Assembly (NCBI GenBank): GCA_910589145.1
Contig: CAJUSD010000004.1
Coordinates: forward strand, 1-64,000
Source of the DNA: an uncultured Oscillospiraceae bacterium
GTDB lineage: Bacteria > Bacillota > Clostridia > Oscillospirales > Ruminococcaceae
Length of the DNA stretch: 64,000 nucleotides
Direction of reading: 5' to 3'
Position 1 is the stretch's first letter, and each line of letters opens with the position of its first letter. The translations under genes and the position numbers were made by a program. Below, piece by piece: positions 16,327-24,513 of the stretch. The notes beneath the pieces are model-generated. The model searched no databases. It was not told where the DNA came from and was given only the letters and a program-made list of their open reading frames with translations.

Positions 16327-17208
16327 TTATCCCTTAACAGCCCCGATCATAACGCCCTTTACAAAAAATTTCTGCAAGAAAGGATATACACACAAAATCG
16401 GAACGGTCGCTACCACAATCGTAGCATATTTTAAATTTTCAGCATAAGCAAAGGTAGTATCTGTTGCGCTCTGCAATGCCTCATTCTGATTTTGCAGCAA
16501 AATTTCCCGCAAAATAATCTGCAATGGGAACAGTTCCCGGTTGCGCAGATAAATGAGAGAGCGCATATAAGAATTCCAATGTTCCACCCCATAATACAAC
16601 CCTACAACGGCAATAGAGGGGATTGCCAGGGGAATCATAATCTTGAACAGAATGGTAAAGTCGTTTGCCCCATCAATTTTGGCAGATTCCTCTAGGCTGA
16701 CCGGGATATTTTGAAAGAAGGTTCTCATAATAATCAGATTGTATACGCTGATGGCATAGGGCAGAATAACCGCCAGCCGGTTGTCATAAATGCCCAAAGA
16801 CTTGTTGATGAGGAATTCAGGAATCATGCCGCCCCGGAAAAACATAGTGAAAATAATAATCATCATAATGGCATTTTTTCCGGGAACATCGTTTCTGGAC
16901 AGGGCATAGGCCCCAAAAATAGTCAAAATCAGATTAATAGAGGTTCCTACTACCACATAGAAAATAGTATTTTTATACCCTACTAAAATCATTCTGTTTT
17001 TAAATACCAGATTATAGGTGTCAAGTTGGAATCCCTTGGGCCAAAGCATGAACCCGCCTGCCTTCATAACCTCATTGGGATCGCTGAGTGACGCAGCAAG
17101 TACATAAATACAGGGATAAAGCGTCATCAGCACCAGGAGGGACAGGAATACATAGTTGCAAACATCAAATATTTTCTGGCTGGGAGTAGCTTTTGTAACC
17201 ATAGCCAT
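16327..17208 (-). CDS. Sugar ABC transporter permease, LplC type
   Basis: This is one of the two membrane subunits of a CUT1-family importer. The 293-residue protein has about six membrane helices and the EAA loop that contacts the ATPase (SLEESAKIDGANDFTILFKI, then MIPLAIP). The C-terminus FFVKGVMIGAVKG is typical of LplC/YtcP. An upstream ATG at 17232 exists, but AAAGGAGGG lies inside that extension, 8 bases before the ATG at 17208, so the latter is chosen. No ATPase gene is nearby. By analogy with LplABC systems a shared MsmX-like ATPase elsewhere would energise it. Confidence 0.92.
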   Translation of the reverse strand: MAMVTKATPSQKIFDVCNYVFLSLLVLMTLYPCIYVLAASLSDPNEVMKAGGFMLWPKGFQLDTYNLVFKNRMILVGYKNTIFYVVVGTSINLILTIFGAYALSRNDVPGKNAIMMIIIFTMFFRGGMIPEFLINKSLGIYDNRLAVILPYAISVYNLIIMRTFFQNIPVSLEESAKIDGANDFTILFKIMIPLAIPSIAVVGLYYGVEHWNSYMRSLIYLRNRELFPLQIILREILLQNQNEALQSATDTTFAYAENLKYATIVVATVPILCVYPFLQKFFVKGVMIGAVKG

Positions 17209-17225
17209 ATCATAGTCCCTCCTTT

Positions 17226-18200
17226 TTACCACAGGCTGGTTTCCGAAAACTTTTTGCTGAACTGGTTCGCGGAAACAAGCAGAGTGAAGTTGATAATAGA
17301 ATTAAACAGTCCTACCGCAGTGGAAAAACTGTACTGCATTTCGATCATGCCTCTGCGGTAGACATAAGAAGAAATCACATCGGCAGTTTCATAAGTAGTC
17401 GGACGGTACAGAAGCAGGATCTTTTCAACGCCCACATTCATCATCTGCCCGATTTTCAGGATCAGCAGAATGATAATAGTAGGGGTAATGCAGGGAATGG
17501 TTACATTGGTCATCTGTTTCCATCTTCCAGCGCCATCAATAACTGCTGCTTCGTACAGTTCTGCGTCAATGCCTGCCAAAGCTGCCAGATAGATGATAGA
17601 ACCCCACCCGATTTCCTGCCAGATGGCGGAGACAATGTAAACTGTCCGAAACCATTCCGGTTCAATCAGAAACTGTATTTTCTCAATGCCAAACAGATTG
17701 AGGATGGTATTGATTACGCCAGTGCTGCTGGTAAAGTCAATTACCAGCCCAGCGATAACGACCATGGAAATAAAATGGGGCATATAAGTAATACTTTGGA
17801 CGGTCTTTTTAAAGCGGATATTTTTTACTTCGTTGAGGAGCAGGGCCAGCAGGATAGGAGCTGGAAAGGTAAAAATCAGACCATAGAGGTTGATAATGAC
17901 TGTATTCCAGAAAACCCGTTGAAAATAGAAACTCTCAAAGAAGCTGATAAAATGCTTAAAACCCACCCAGGGGGTATGAAAAATATTCTCCCAAAAGGTG
18001 TATTTGACAGAATAATCTTTAAAGGCGATCAAAATCCCTATCATGGGAAAATAATGGAAGACTAGAAAATAAAGCAGCACTGGCAGAAGCATCAAATAAA
18101 TATATCTGCGCTGGACGATTTTCAGCCATAGCCGCCGATGTTTGGAATCTGCCTTTTGCTTTCCCGCCAGGACAGCGGGATTATTTTTCAGCGAACTCAC
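17226..18200 (-). CDS. Sugar ABC transporter permease, LplB type
   Basis: This is the partner membrane subunit, 324 residues with about six helices, after a 40-residue basic N-terminal tail. The LplB signature FHYFPMIGILIAFKDYS, the PWVGFKHF block and the EAA loop (ELYEAAVIDGAGRWKQMTNV) are present. The frame extends to 18287, but the GTG at 18200 has GGGAGGG 7 bases upstream and is the better start. The product is clearly paralogous to the permease encoded at 46730-47716. It is followed 17 bp later by the LplC-type gene. Confidence 0.92.
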   Translation of the reverse strand: MSSLKNNPAVLAGKQKADSKHRRLWLKIVQRRYIYLMLLPVLLYFLVFHYFPMIGILIAFKDYSVKYTFWENIFHTPWVGFKHFISFFESFYFQRVFWNTVIINLYGLIFTFPAPILLALLLNEVKNIRFKKTVQSITYMPHFISMVVIAGLVIDFTSSTGVINTILNLFGIEKIQFLIEPEWFRTVYIVSAIWQEIGWGSIIYLAALAGIDAELYEAAVIDGAGRWKQMTNVTIPCITPTIIILLILKIGQMMNVGVEKILLLYRPTTYETADVISSYVYRRGMIEMQYSFSTAVGLFNSIINFTLLVSANQFSKKFSETSLW

Positions 18201-18410
18201 ACGGTTGCCCTCCCTTTCTGTGTATTCTCCAGCATACAGGCGCAGGGCAGAAAACCCCCAGCAGCATCCCTTTGGGTATGGCTGCATGGGATGCAGGAGC
18301 GGGGAGCCCTCTGCCGCGTCGATTTTCGATGGTACTTAGAGCTTATTCATAAGTAAGCTGTGTGCGCCTAATTTACGGATAAGCTTTTAATGTATTGCAG
18401 TGTTTTGAAA

Positions 18411-20060
18411 TCAGGCTTTTGCCATATAGCGTTCATACGCACCCTGGTAAACCTGGATGATATCATCAACCCCAAGCTGTTTCAGGCGGGGAATTACTAC
18501 AGTGTCAATTTCATCAATAGAAACTTTACCGATGGCCAAACTGCCCAGAACTTCAGTAACATAGGTTTCCACATCAGTCTTTTTAGAGGTGATAGAGGCC
18601 ATTTCATCTTCTGTCAATGTGAAAGGAGGCATAACGTCGGAGGTATCCGGGATATTGGCAGCATAAGTCTGGAAACAGTTCAATTCAATGGGGGTTTTCT
18701 GGCACATAACTGCTTCCATGGTCACATTGACTGGCCATTGGCTTCCGCCAGGGGCATAAAGGAGCTGCATCTGATTCTGAGGACGGCCCTGGGGATCGTT
18801 AGTCAGAGCTTCGGTATAATGGGGATTTCCTTCAGAATCAACCTCATAGGACACGCCTTCCACACCCAGATTAAAGAGAACCTCTCCTTCGGGGCTGTAA
18901 ATATAGTCCATCCACATCATGCTTTTTTCAATATTCTTGTTAGCTGTGGTAATGCAGACAGTTTGCTGAGTCTTATAAATATTAGTCAGGGTATCGTCAA
19001 AGGTCTTTGCAGGACGTCCGCCGGGGCCATTGAGGATTGGGATTGGGAGGAATGTGCTTCCAGGTACGTTCTTGGTGAATTTGTCCACACGGGAAGCAAT
19101 CCCATAAGCTGCACCTGCTGTCTCTGAAATAAACTTGGACTCCCATTTGGAGGTGTCGTTGGTCAGATAATCCTGGTCAATAAGCCCTTCGCTGTACAGC
19201 TTGGCAATATAAGCCATACCTTCCTTAAATTCATCGGTAAGAAGACCGTGGGTTACTTTGCCGTCCTGGAGCTGGAACTTATAGTTGGCCCCAAAACACC
19301 ACAGCAGATTATAAATCATAAAGTCAGTGTCGCCGCGTCCACTGAAAACCTCATCTTTCAGCCCGTTGCCGTTGACGTCCTTTTCCTGCCAGGCTTTCAG
19401 AACTTCATACAGTTCGTCGGTATTGGTTGGCATGGACATTCCCACCTTGTCCAGCCAATCCTGACGGATAATAAAGCCGCGGTAAGCTCTGGTTCCGGGA
19501 TCCTTATTCAAGGACGGGAAAATATAAATGCCGCCGTTGTCGTCGCTGAGCTGGCGGTACAAATCCGCATCTTCCGTGACAATCTTTTTAAAGTTGGGGG
19601 CATAGTCCAGATATGGAGCAAAGTCGATGATGACGTCCTCCTGAACATATTTGATGGCTTCCTTACCGGCAGAACCTATATTATTGCGGATCAGGTCGGG
19701 GAGGTCGCGGGAGGCGAGCATCAGGTTAAAGGACTCGGTATCCTGGCCGGATACAGCGTGAGTCCATTCAATATGTACACCTGTACGCTTCTCCATTTCC
19801 TGGAATGCAAGAATGTCATTAAAATCCTTGATATCATTGGCAATAATATCGCCCATAGTAGACCAGATTTTCAGGGTCAAAGGTTCTTCCGGGGTGGCGA
19901 TAGGATATTGTCCTATCTTATCTTTTAATTCTATTTGGGATTGGGATGGCTGTACATTGGAAGACGAATTACTTCCAGAGTTGCTGGAACTGCATCCCGC
20001 GATAGACGCTGCCAACATGGTTCCCGCTAACAGTATAGACAAAGCTGCACGTTTTTTCAT
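18411..20060 (-). CDS. Sugar ABC transporter substrate-binding lipoprotein, LplA type
   Basis: This 549-residue extracellular binding protein has a lipoprotein signal peptide: MKKRAALSILLAGTMLAASI then lipobox AGC, with lipidated Cys23, and a Ser/Asn-rich linker. The long form (about 540 residues rather than 420) is typical of LplA proteins that bind oligosaccharides. TGGAGGGAAACCAAA precedes the ATG. A 210-bp gap with a short inverted repeat (18340-18359) separates it from the permease gene and may allow differential expression. The substrate is inferred to be a uronate-containing oligomer from the neighbouring lyases and esterases. Confidence 0.92.
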   Translation of the reverse strand: MKKRAALSILLAGTMLAASIAGCSSSNSGSNSSSNVQPSQSQIELKDKIGQYPIATPEEPLTLKIWSTMGDIIANDIKDFNDILAFQEMEKRTGVHIEWTHAVSGQDTESFNLMLASRDLPDLIRNNIGSAGKEAIKYVQEDVIIDFAPYLDYAPNFKKIVTEDADLYRQLSDDNGGIYIFPSLNKDPGTRAYRGFIIRQDWLDKVGMSMPTNTDELYEVLKAWQEKDVNGNGLKDEVFSGRGDTDFMIYNLLWCFGANYKFQLQDGKVTHGLLTDEFKEGMAYIAKLYSEGLIDQDYLTNDTSKWESKFISETAGAAYGIASRVDKFTKNVPGSTFLPIPILNGPGGRPAKTFDDTLTNIYKTQQTVCITTANKNIEKSMMWMDYIYSPEGEVLFNLGVEGVSYEVDSEGNPHYTEALTNDPQGRPQNQMQLLYAPGGSQWPVNVTMEAVMCQKTPIELNCFQTYAANIPDTSDVMPPFTLTEDEMASITSKKTDVETYVTEVLGSLAIGKVSIDEIDTVVIPRLKQLGVDDIIQVYQGAYERYMAKA

Positions 20061-20232
20061 TTTGGTTTCCCTCCATATTTTACAGTGTGTTGCCCGCCTT
20101 GTGGCGGTTTCTTTTGGGATGAGTCCATTTTAGCTGATAGTTTTCCAGGTGTAAATCTACAAATCATTTTGGGTATTCAGTGGTTTACATATGCAATATT
20201 CCATATTTGCGGTGTGTGCAATCGTTGACAAA

Positions 20233-20246
20233 AAGCGCTTACATAA
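20233..20246. promoter_or_regulatory. cre/LacI-like half-operator upstream of the binding-protein gene
   Basis: On the minus strand ATGTAAGCGCTTTTT resembles both the CcpA cre consensus (TGWAANCGNTNWCA, mismatched at the last two positions) and the ATGTAAGC half of the uxa operators. It lies about 175 bp before the transporter operon start. Catabolite repression or joint control by the uxa repressor is possible; neither is shown. Confidence 0.35.
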
Positions 20247-20300
20247 GAGAAAAAAGGCTTAAATCAGGGAAAAGTAAATCCACATGCACAACCTAAGACA

Positions 20301-21014
20301 AGTACAACCTGGGTTGAATGAAAAAGGTTTGAAGGTCTAGGGAACTTTCCTCAAAAGTTCCCTAGTCGCGCTCGCAAGCGCGAAACTCCCCCGCATAAGC
20401 TAAAAGAGAAGAAAAAGCATCCCTAAAAAGGAAAAGAAAGAACTTGAAGTAAAAGCCCGTTTGCGAAAGCAAAACGCCACAGTGGGGGAACAAGTCCCGA
20501 CCTCATAAAACATTGTAAAGGAAAATATAAGGGCTTTTTAACCTAGCGAATTCTAATTCGCGGACTATTGCCGCCCAGTTAAGTCAAAGGTAACAGCTAG
20601 GCTTCAAGGGCGCGGCGGAATCTCTAATTGTGTGGATTTTTCTATTAACCTTATTTTAAAGTGAGCTTAGCGAAAAAACCTGCACAGTATGGAATTTATA
20701 TGGCCCCGGAAGCCTCTGCTTTTACGTTGAGCTTAACCGGTCGATAGCATCCGCGAATTAGAATCCGCTAGGTTAAAAAGCCCTTATACTCTCCTTTGTA
20801 ATGTTTTACAAAAACAGGACTTGTTGCTCCTAAGAAGGTAATTTTCTTTCGCAAACGGGCTTTTTTATTTCAGTTTTTTCTTTTCCTTTTTAGGGACGCT
20901 TTACTCCTCTTTTTATTTGTGCAGGGGTATTTCGCGTCTGCGGACGCGACCAGGGAACTTTTTAGGAAAGTTCCCTGGACCTTCAAACCTTTTTTATCCG
21001 CTTTAGCTTGTACT
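20301..21014. repeat. 714-bp imperfect palindrome (giant inverted repeat)
   Basis: Two arms of about 357 bp, inverted, run from AGTACAA (20301) to TTGTACT (21014) and meet at TTTAAA (20655-20660). They are diverged overall, but blocks are nearly identical: AAAAAGGTTTGAAGG, CCCTAAAAAGGAAAAGAAA, GCCCGTTTGCGAAAG, and the block at 20526-20559 (TATAAGGGCTTTTTAACCTA onward). Each arm ends in two tandem hairpins, left 20337-20365 and 20367-20382, right 20933-20948 and 20950-20978. Their stems differ in sequence between arms but remain paired. No frame of useful length exists inside. It lies between an AraC-type regulator and a transporter operon and could be a mobile palindromic element, a structured RNA, or both. 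Confidence 0.85.
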
Positions 21015-21051
21015 CATCTGAGGTTTTTCCCGCAGATTTGCTTTATCAAAA

Positions 21052-23352
21052 TCACCGAAATTTTATGTCGTCAAGGGTTTCCCTGAACTGACCAGGTGTA
21101 ACCGATTCATACCGTTTAAAGGTTCTAATAAAGGAATTGGAACTATTATACCCTACCCTTGCCGAAATCTCCTGTATCGAAAGGGAGCTGTCTTTCATCA
21201 GCTCCTTAGCCTGAGCAATGCGCAGACGACAAAGATAATCCGCGAAATTCATCCCCATCTGATCCTTAAAGTAACGGCTCAAATATGGGCCGGAAAGGTG
21301 AAACTGGTCAGCAATCCATTGCAGGGACAAATTAGAATCCATATAGTTTTCCTCTAAATACTGTGCGATACGGCTTTTTAAATGGATATTTCCGCTTTCC
21401 CTGCTGGCCTGAACCTGCCCGCAAATAACCTTAACTGCTTCCAAAAGCTGCTGACGAAGCTGAAGAATGTCCTCATGATGGAGCATTGCCTGAAGCATCC
21501 CGGCGACCAGCTCAGAAACATCATATTCCAGCCCAGTGTCATTCAGGACTTTTAAAACAGTTCCCAGCATATTGAACATCATACAATAGCACAACTGCAG
21601 GGGAATCCGCCGCTGGGTGATATTTTCCTCAAACAGATGGTCGGCAATCTCAATGGCTTCCTCCGTGTTTCCTTGTTTCATTCGGTTGATGAGCTGAGTC
21701 TCCTTGTCAATGGGGTAGTAATACCGGTTTCCCTGTGCCAAATCTGCGGGACTGTAAATGGAAACACACCCCTGCCCATAGAGGAAACGTTGGTTTAAGG
21801 CAGTTTGAGCATCTTCATTGCATCTGGGGATAGCGTCAATCCCCTGACAGACTGTACCTACTCCTACGCTGATTTCAATGTTCAGAATATGGGAAACAAA
21901 TTCGTGAAATTGCTCCAAACATTTCTCCATTTTTTCCTGAGGATTTTCCACACCCTCCCGGAAGCATAATAAGAAAGTCTGCTGCTTGCGTACAGGCAGT
22001 TCCAGAGCAAGGGCAAACCCCTCCAAAAGTTCCAGCATTACATTGGTGACAGCAAAATTTACCAGGCTCAGGTTTTTCTCGTCCTGTTCTGGAGTAAAAC
22101 CGCTGTAATCCTCGATCCGGGTAATAATAACGCAGAATTGGTTGCTTTCAAAGCGGATATCCAGCATTTCCTCCAAAGGCTGGATTGCTTTGGAATCCGG
22201 GTATCGGCCTGCCAGCAGGTTGCTGATAAAGCTCATACGTATATTGGGGAGCTGCCGCTGTACTGACTGTTCCAGCAGGCGGTTTTCGCTGAACATTTCG
22301 TCCATCTTGTCCACAATCTCTCCAAATTCATCGTAGGCTTTCCGGTATTCCTTGCGGCTGCCCGATTCCACATAGTCAAATAAATTTTGAATGGGACGGT
22401 AGTTGCGCTGTGTTAGCAGGAAAAGAAACACCACCCCAAAGAGCAGACAGACCCCGAAAGTAACAGCCAAATTAACCCGCATAGCCCCGACGCTTTCCAG
22501 CGCGTCCCCTATGGCGGTGACAGAAAGGTAGCATAAAGGCATTTCATCAGAGAAAACAGAGGCAACCAGATATTTTTTCCCCTCTATTTTCTGCTCTGAC
22601 AAAGATTGCCCGCCCTGCATGACAGTAAAAAGGGCAGGAAGATACAGCTCACCATCTGGTGCAGAGCTGTACAGAAGTCCACCGTCTGTAGAGAGAATAA
22701 AATCATACTTTTCCACCCCTACCCCAATGCTGGCGGAAAATAAAGGGCGGAGCTTGTTCCAGTTGATAAACATGAGAACTGCACCGTTGCCCTTTGTTTC
22801 GCCTACCGGGATACCACTGCTGTACAGAAGATAGCGGGTCTGTCCATTGCGGGTGGTCAGACTGTTGAACATCTGCTCATTGCCTGAAACCCACTGTACA
22901 AATTCCTGGGCATCCATTCCATCTATTGGGTATTTCTGATAAAACAGGCCCGCATTATAATAACTGGTAGCGTTGAGAAATTCTTCTGTTCTTTGGAAGT
23001 AGACCTGTATCTCGTCAGGAAATTTTTTAGACAGATTGGTCAGGGAAAGCTCGCCCAATGCCCGCCATCGGGCATATTGCAGCTCGACGCGATCCTGCTC
23101 AAACATAACCTTTCGGATATCCTGGTTACGTCCTATCTGTATGGCGATTTCCCGCAGCTCTGAAAATTCCCGGTCTGCCAGCAGTTTGGCCTGTACTAAA
23201 TTCTGATAGCTGGACTGTCTGGCTTCTTCTGTGAGGACGCGGCTGGTATAGTTCATCATAATTAGCCCTGTTGCCAGGAGAGGAAGTATCAACACAAAGA
23301 AATAGGAAAATAAGAACCTTTGGAACATCTTTTGCCGGAACATCTTATTCAT
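21052..23352 (-). CDS. Membrane-anchored AraC-family regulator (YesN type)
   Basis: This 766-residue one-component regulator has a membrane helix at about 13-33 (FLFSYFFVLILPLLATGLIM), a roughly 250-residue extracellular sensor, a second helix near 290-312 (VTFGVCLLFGVVFLFLL), a linker with a degenerate GGDEF-like region as in other YesN/YtdP proteins, and a C-terminal AraC HTH pair from about residue 660 (LSLQWIADQFHLSGPYLSRY and LSIQEISARVGYNSSNSFIR). Such proteins typically control an adjacent Lpl-type transporter, here 18.2-20.1 kb. The ATG follows AGGAGGGGATTCTG. The 714-bp palindrome immediately follows its stop codon. Confidence 0.9.
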   Translation of the reverse strand: MNKMFRQKMFQRFLFSYFFVLILPLLATGLIMMNYTSRVLTEEARQSSYQNLVQAKLLADREFSELREIAIQIGRNQDIRKVMFEQDRVELQYARWRALGELSLTNLSKKFPDEIQVYFQRTEEFLNATSYYNAGLFYQKYPIDGMDAQEFVQWVSGNEQMFNSLTTRNGQTRYLLYSSGIPVGETKGNGAVLMFINWNKLRPLFSASIGVGVEKYDFILSTDGGLLYSSAPDGELYLPALFTVMQGGQSLSEQKIEGKKYLVASVFSDEMPLCYLSVTAIGDALESVGAMRVNLAVTFGVCLLFGVVFLFLLTQRNYRPIQNLFDYVESGSRKEYRKAYDEFGEIVDKMDEMFSENRLLEQSVQRQLPNIRMSFISNLLAGRYPDSKAIQPLEEMLDIRFESNQFCVIITRIEDYSGFTPEQDEKNLSLVNFAVTNVMLELLEGFALALELPVRKQQTFLLCFREGVENPQEKMEKCLEQFHEFVSHILNIEISVGVGTVCQGIDAIPRCNEDAQTALNQRFLYGQGCVSIYSPADLAQGNRYYYPIDKETQLINRMKQGNTEEAIEIADHLFEENITQRRIPLQLCYCMMFNMLGTVLKVLNDTGLEYDVSELVAGMLQAMLHHEDILQLRQQLLEAVKVICGQVQASRESGNIHLKSRIAQYLEENYMDSNLSLQWIADQFHLSGPYLSRYFKDQMGMNFADYLCRLRIAQAKELMKDSSLSIQEISARVGYNSSNSFIRTFKRYESVTPGQFRETLDDIKFR

Positions 23353-23571
23353 CAGAATCCCCTCCTGAAATCAACAACATTTTTAGCGGCATCTGCTTTT
23401 AGAGAGCAATACTCGTTTTAGGTTGTCACTACAGTTTTGCTTTATTGGACTCATATTAAATTATAATATATTTTCACAAAAAAGTGTTCCTTTTTTCAGC
23501 AAATTCATATATTTCCAATTTACCTAAAAACAGGCAAGCCTTCCCCATGATTTTCCAAGGGGAAGGTTTAA
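23353..23571. other. Intergenic region upstream of the YesN-type regulator gene
   Basis: This AT-rich stretch should hold the minus-strand promoter for the regulator. It contains an inverted repeat CCTTCCCC / GGGGAAGG (about 23540-23566) but no gene-like frame. A MITE-like element follows directly. Confidence 0.35.
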
Positions 23572-23732
23572 GAACCTGTATTCACAACCGCTGCACGCTG
23601 TCTGGCTGGTCTTTTTCCCGCCATACTGCGTCGGTTTCCCTTGCTATACGTCAGTATGGCTGCGGAAAATCTCCTTGTCTGACGAGAAAAATCCTAATCC
23701 ATCCGGCGTCCCTCGGTTATGAATACAGGTTC
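23572..23732. mobile_element. MITE-like element A (161 bp)
   Basis: The ends are inverted repeats matching at 19 of 20 positions over AGAACCTGTATTCAYAACCG, and both sides carry a 3-bp duplication TAA (23569-23571 and 23733-23735). The interior (CTGCGTCGGTTTCCCTTG ... CTGCGGAAAATCTCCTTGT) is related to the interior of element C at 35.9 kb. It has no coding capacity, so it would need a transposase in trans. The ends begin GARCC and the target is TWA, compatible with IS5-type (IS1031-like) elements from general knowledge. Confidence 0.75.
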
Positions 23733-23757
23733 TAATTTTATCTGTTTACGGTTAAAA

Positions 23758-24513
23758 CTAATCCATCATCTGTCCGCCGTTAATCTGAATGGTTTCTCCT
23801 ACCAGATAGCTGGCCTGTTCACTGGTTAAAAAAGCCAGTACATTAGCAACCTCCTCAGGTTTGCCAAGCCGTCCAGCAGGAATCTGGTTTTTCCAAGATT
23901 CCACGATCTCCCGTGCAGTTGCGCTGTGGAAAGGGGTGTCGATAGTACCGGGAGAAATCAGGTTGACCCGAATACCGCTGCCAATCAGCTCTTTGGCAAG
24001 TCCCTTTGACCATCCCAGTACCGCCGCTTTGGAGGCCGCATATACCGATGCACCCGGCCCTCCGCCGTTATAAGCCGCGATTGATGTAATATTGATAAGG
24101 GAAGCATTCCCATGCTCCGCACCAGCTTTTTTCAAAGCCGGAACAGTTGCTCTGGCGACATAAAATGCACTGGTCATATTCAAATCCATGACACGATTGT
24201 AAAATTCAGTGGTCATTTCGTCGATTTTGCTGCGTCCGCCCAATCCCCCGGCGTTATTGATTACCACATCAATTCGCCCGTATGTTTCCAGACATTTTGT
24301 GACCATATCATTGACGAATTCCTCTTTTGTGATATCTCCGCAGTAGAAAGAAGCTTCGATTCCCTCTCCTTGCAGCTCACGAAGCAGAGCCTCCCCGTTT
24401 TCCCGGTTGTAGTCGTTAAAGGCAATTGTATAACCGTTTTTCCCAAATTTTAAACAGGTGCAGCGGCCTATTCCGCTGGCGGCTCCGGTGATAAATAAAA
24501 CTTTCTTGCTCAT
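23758..24513 (-). CDS. SDR-family oxidoreductase (possibly KduD-like)
   Basis: This is a 251-residue NAD(P)-dependent short-chain dehydrogenase. The cofactor motif TGAASGIG is at 9-16, the NNAG motif at 86-89, and catalytic Ser144, Tyr158 and Lys162 (YAASK) are present. The C-terminal GETIQINGGQMMD is typical of classical SDRs. Its start overlaps the stop of the upstream lyase gene by one base (TAATG), so the two are translationally coupled. In pectin and glycosaminoglycan loci such SDRs (KduD, DhuD) reduce or interconvert keto-deoxy uronates; that substrate is inferred from context only. Confidence 0.88.
   Translation of the reverse strand: MSKKVLFITGAASGIGRCTCLKFGKNGYTIAFNDYNRENGEALLRELQGEGIEASFYCGDITKEEFVNDMVTKCLETYGRIDVVINNAGGLGGRSKIDEMTTEFYNRVMDLNMTSAFYVARATVPALKKAGAEHGNASLINITSIAAYNGGGPGASVYAASKAAVLGWSKGLAKELIGSGIRVNLISPGTIDTPFHSATAREIVESWKNQIPAGRLGKPEEVANVLAFLTSEQASYLVGETIQINGGQMMD

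Noticed and set aside
18390..19127. 245-codon plus-strand frame opposite the binding-protein gene
   Set aside because: Antisense of a clear lipoprotein gene, with no start signal.
20301..21014. Palindrome as a CRISPR array, attachment site or group II intron relic
   Set aside because: No regular direct repeats with spacers, no integrase or reverse transcriptase nearby, and the structure is one large inverted repeat.
23758..24513. Naming the SDR kduD outright
   Set aside because: SDR motifs are generic and the substrate cannot be read from the sequence; only a possible KduD-like role is stated.
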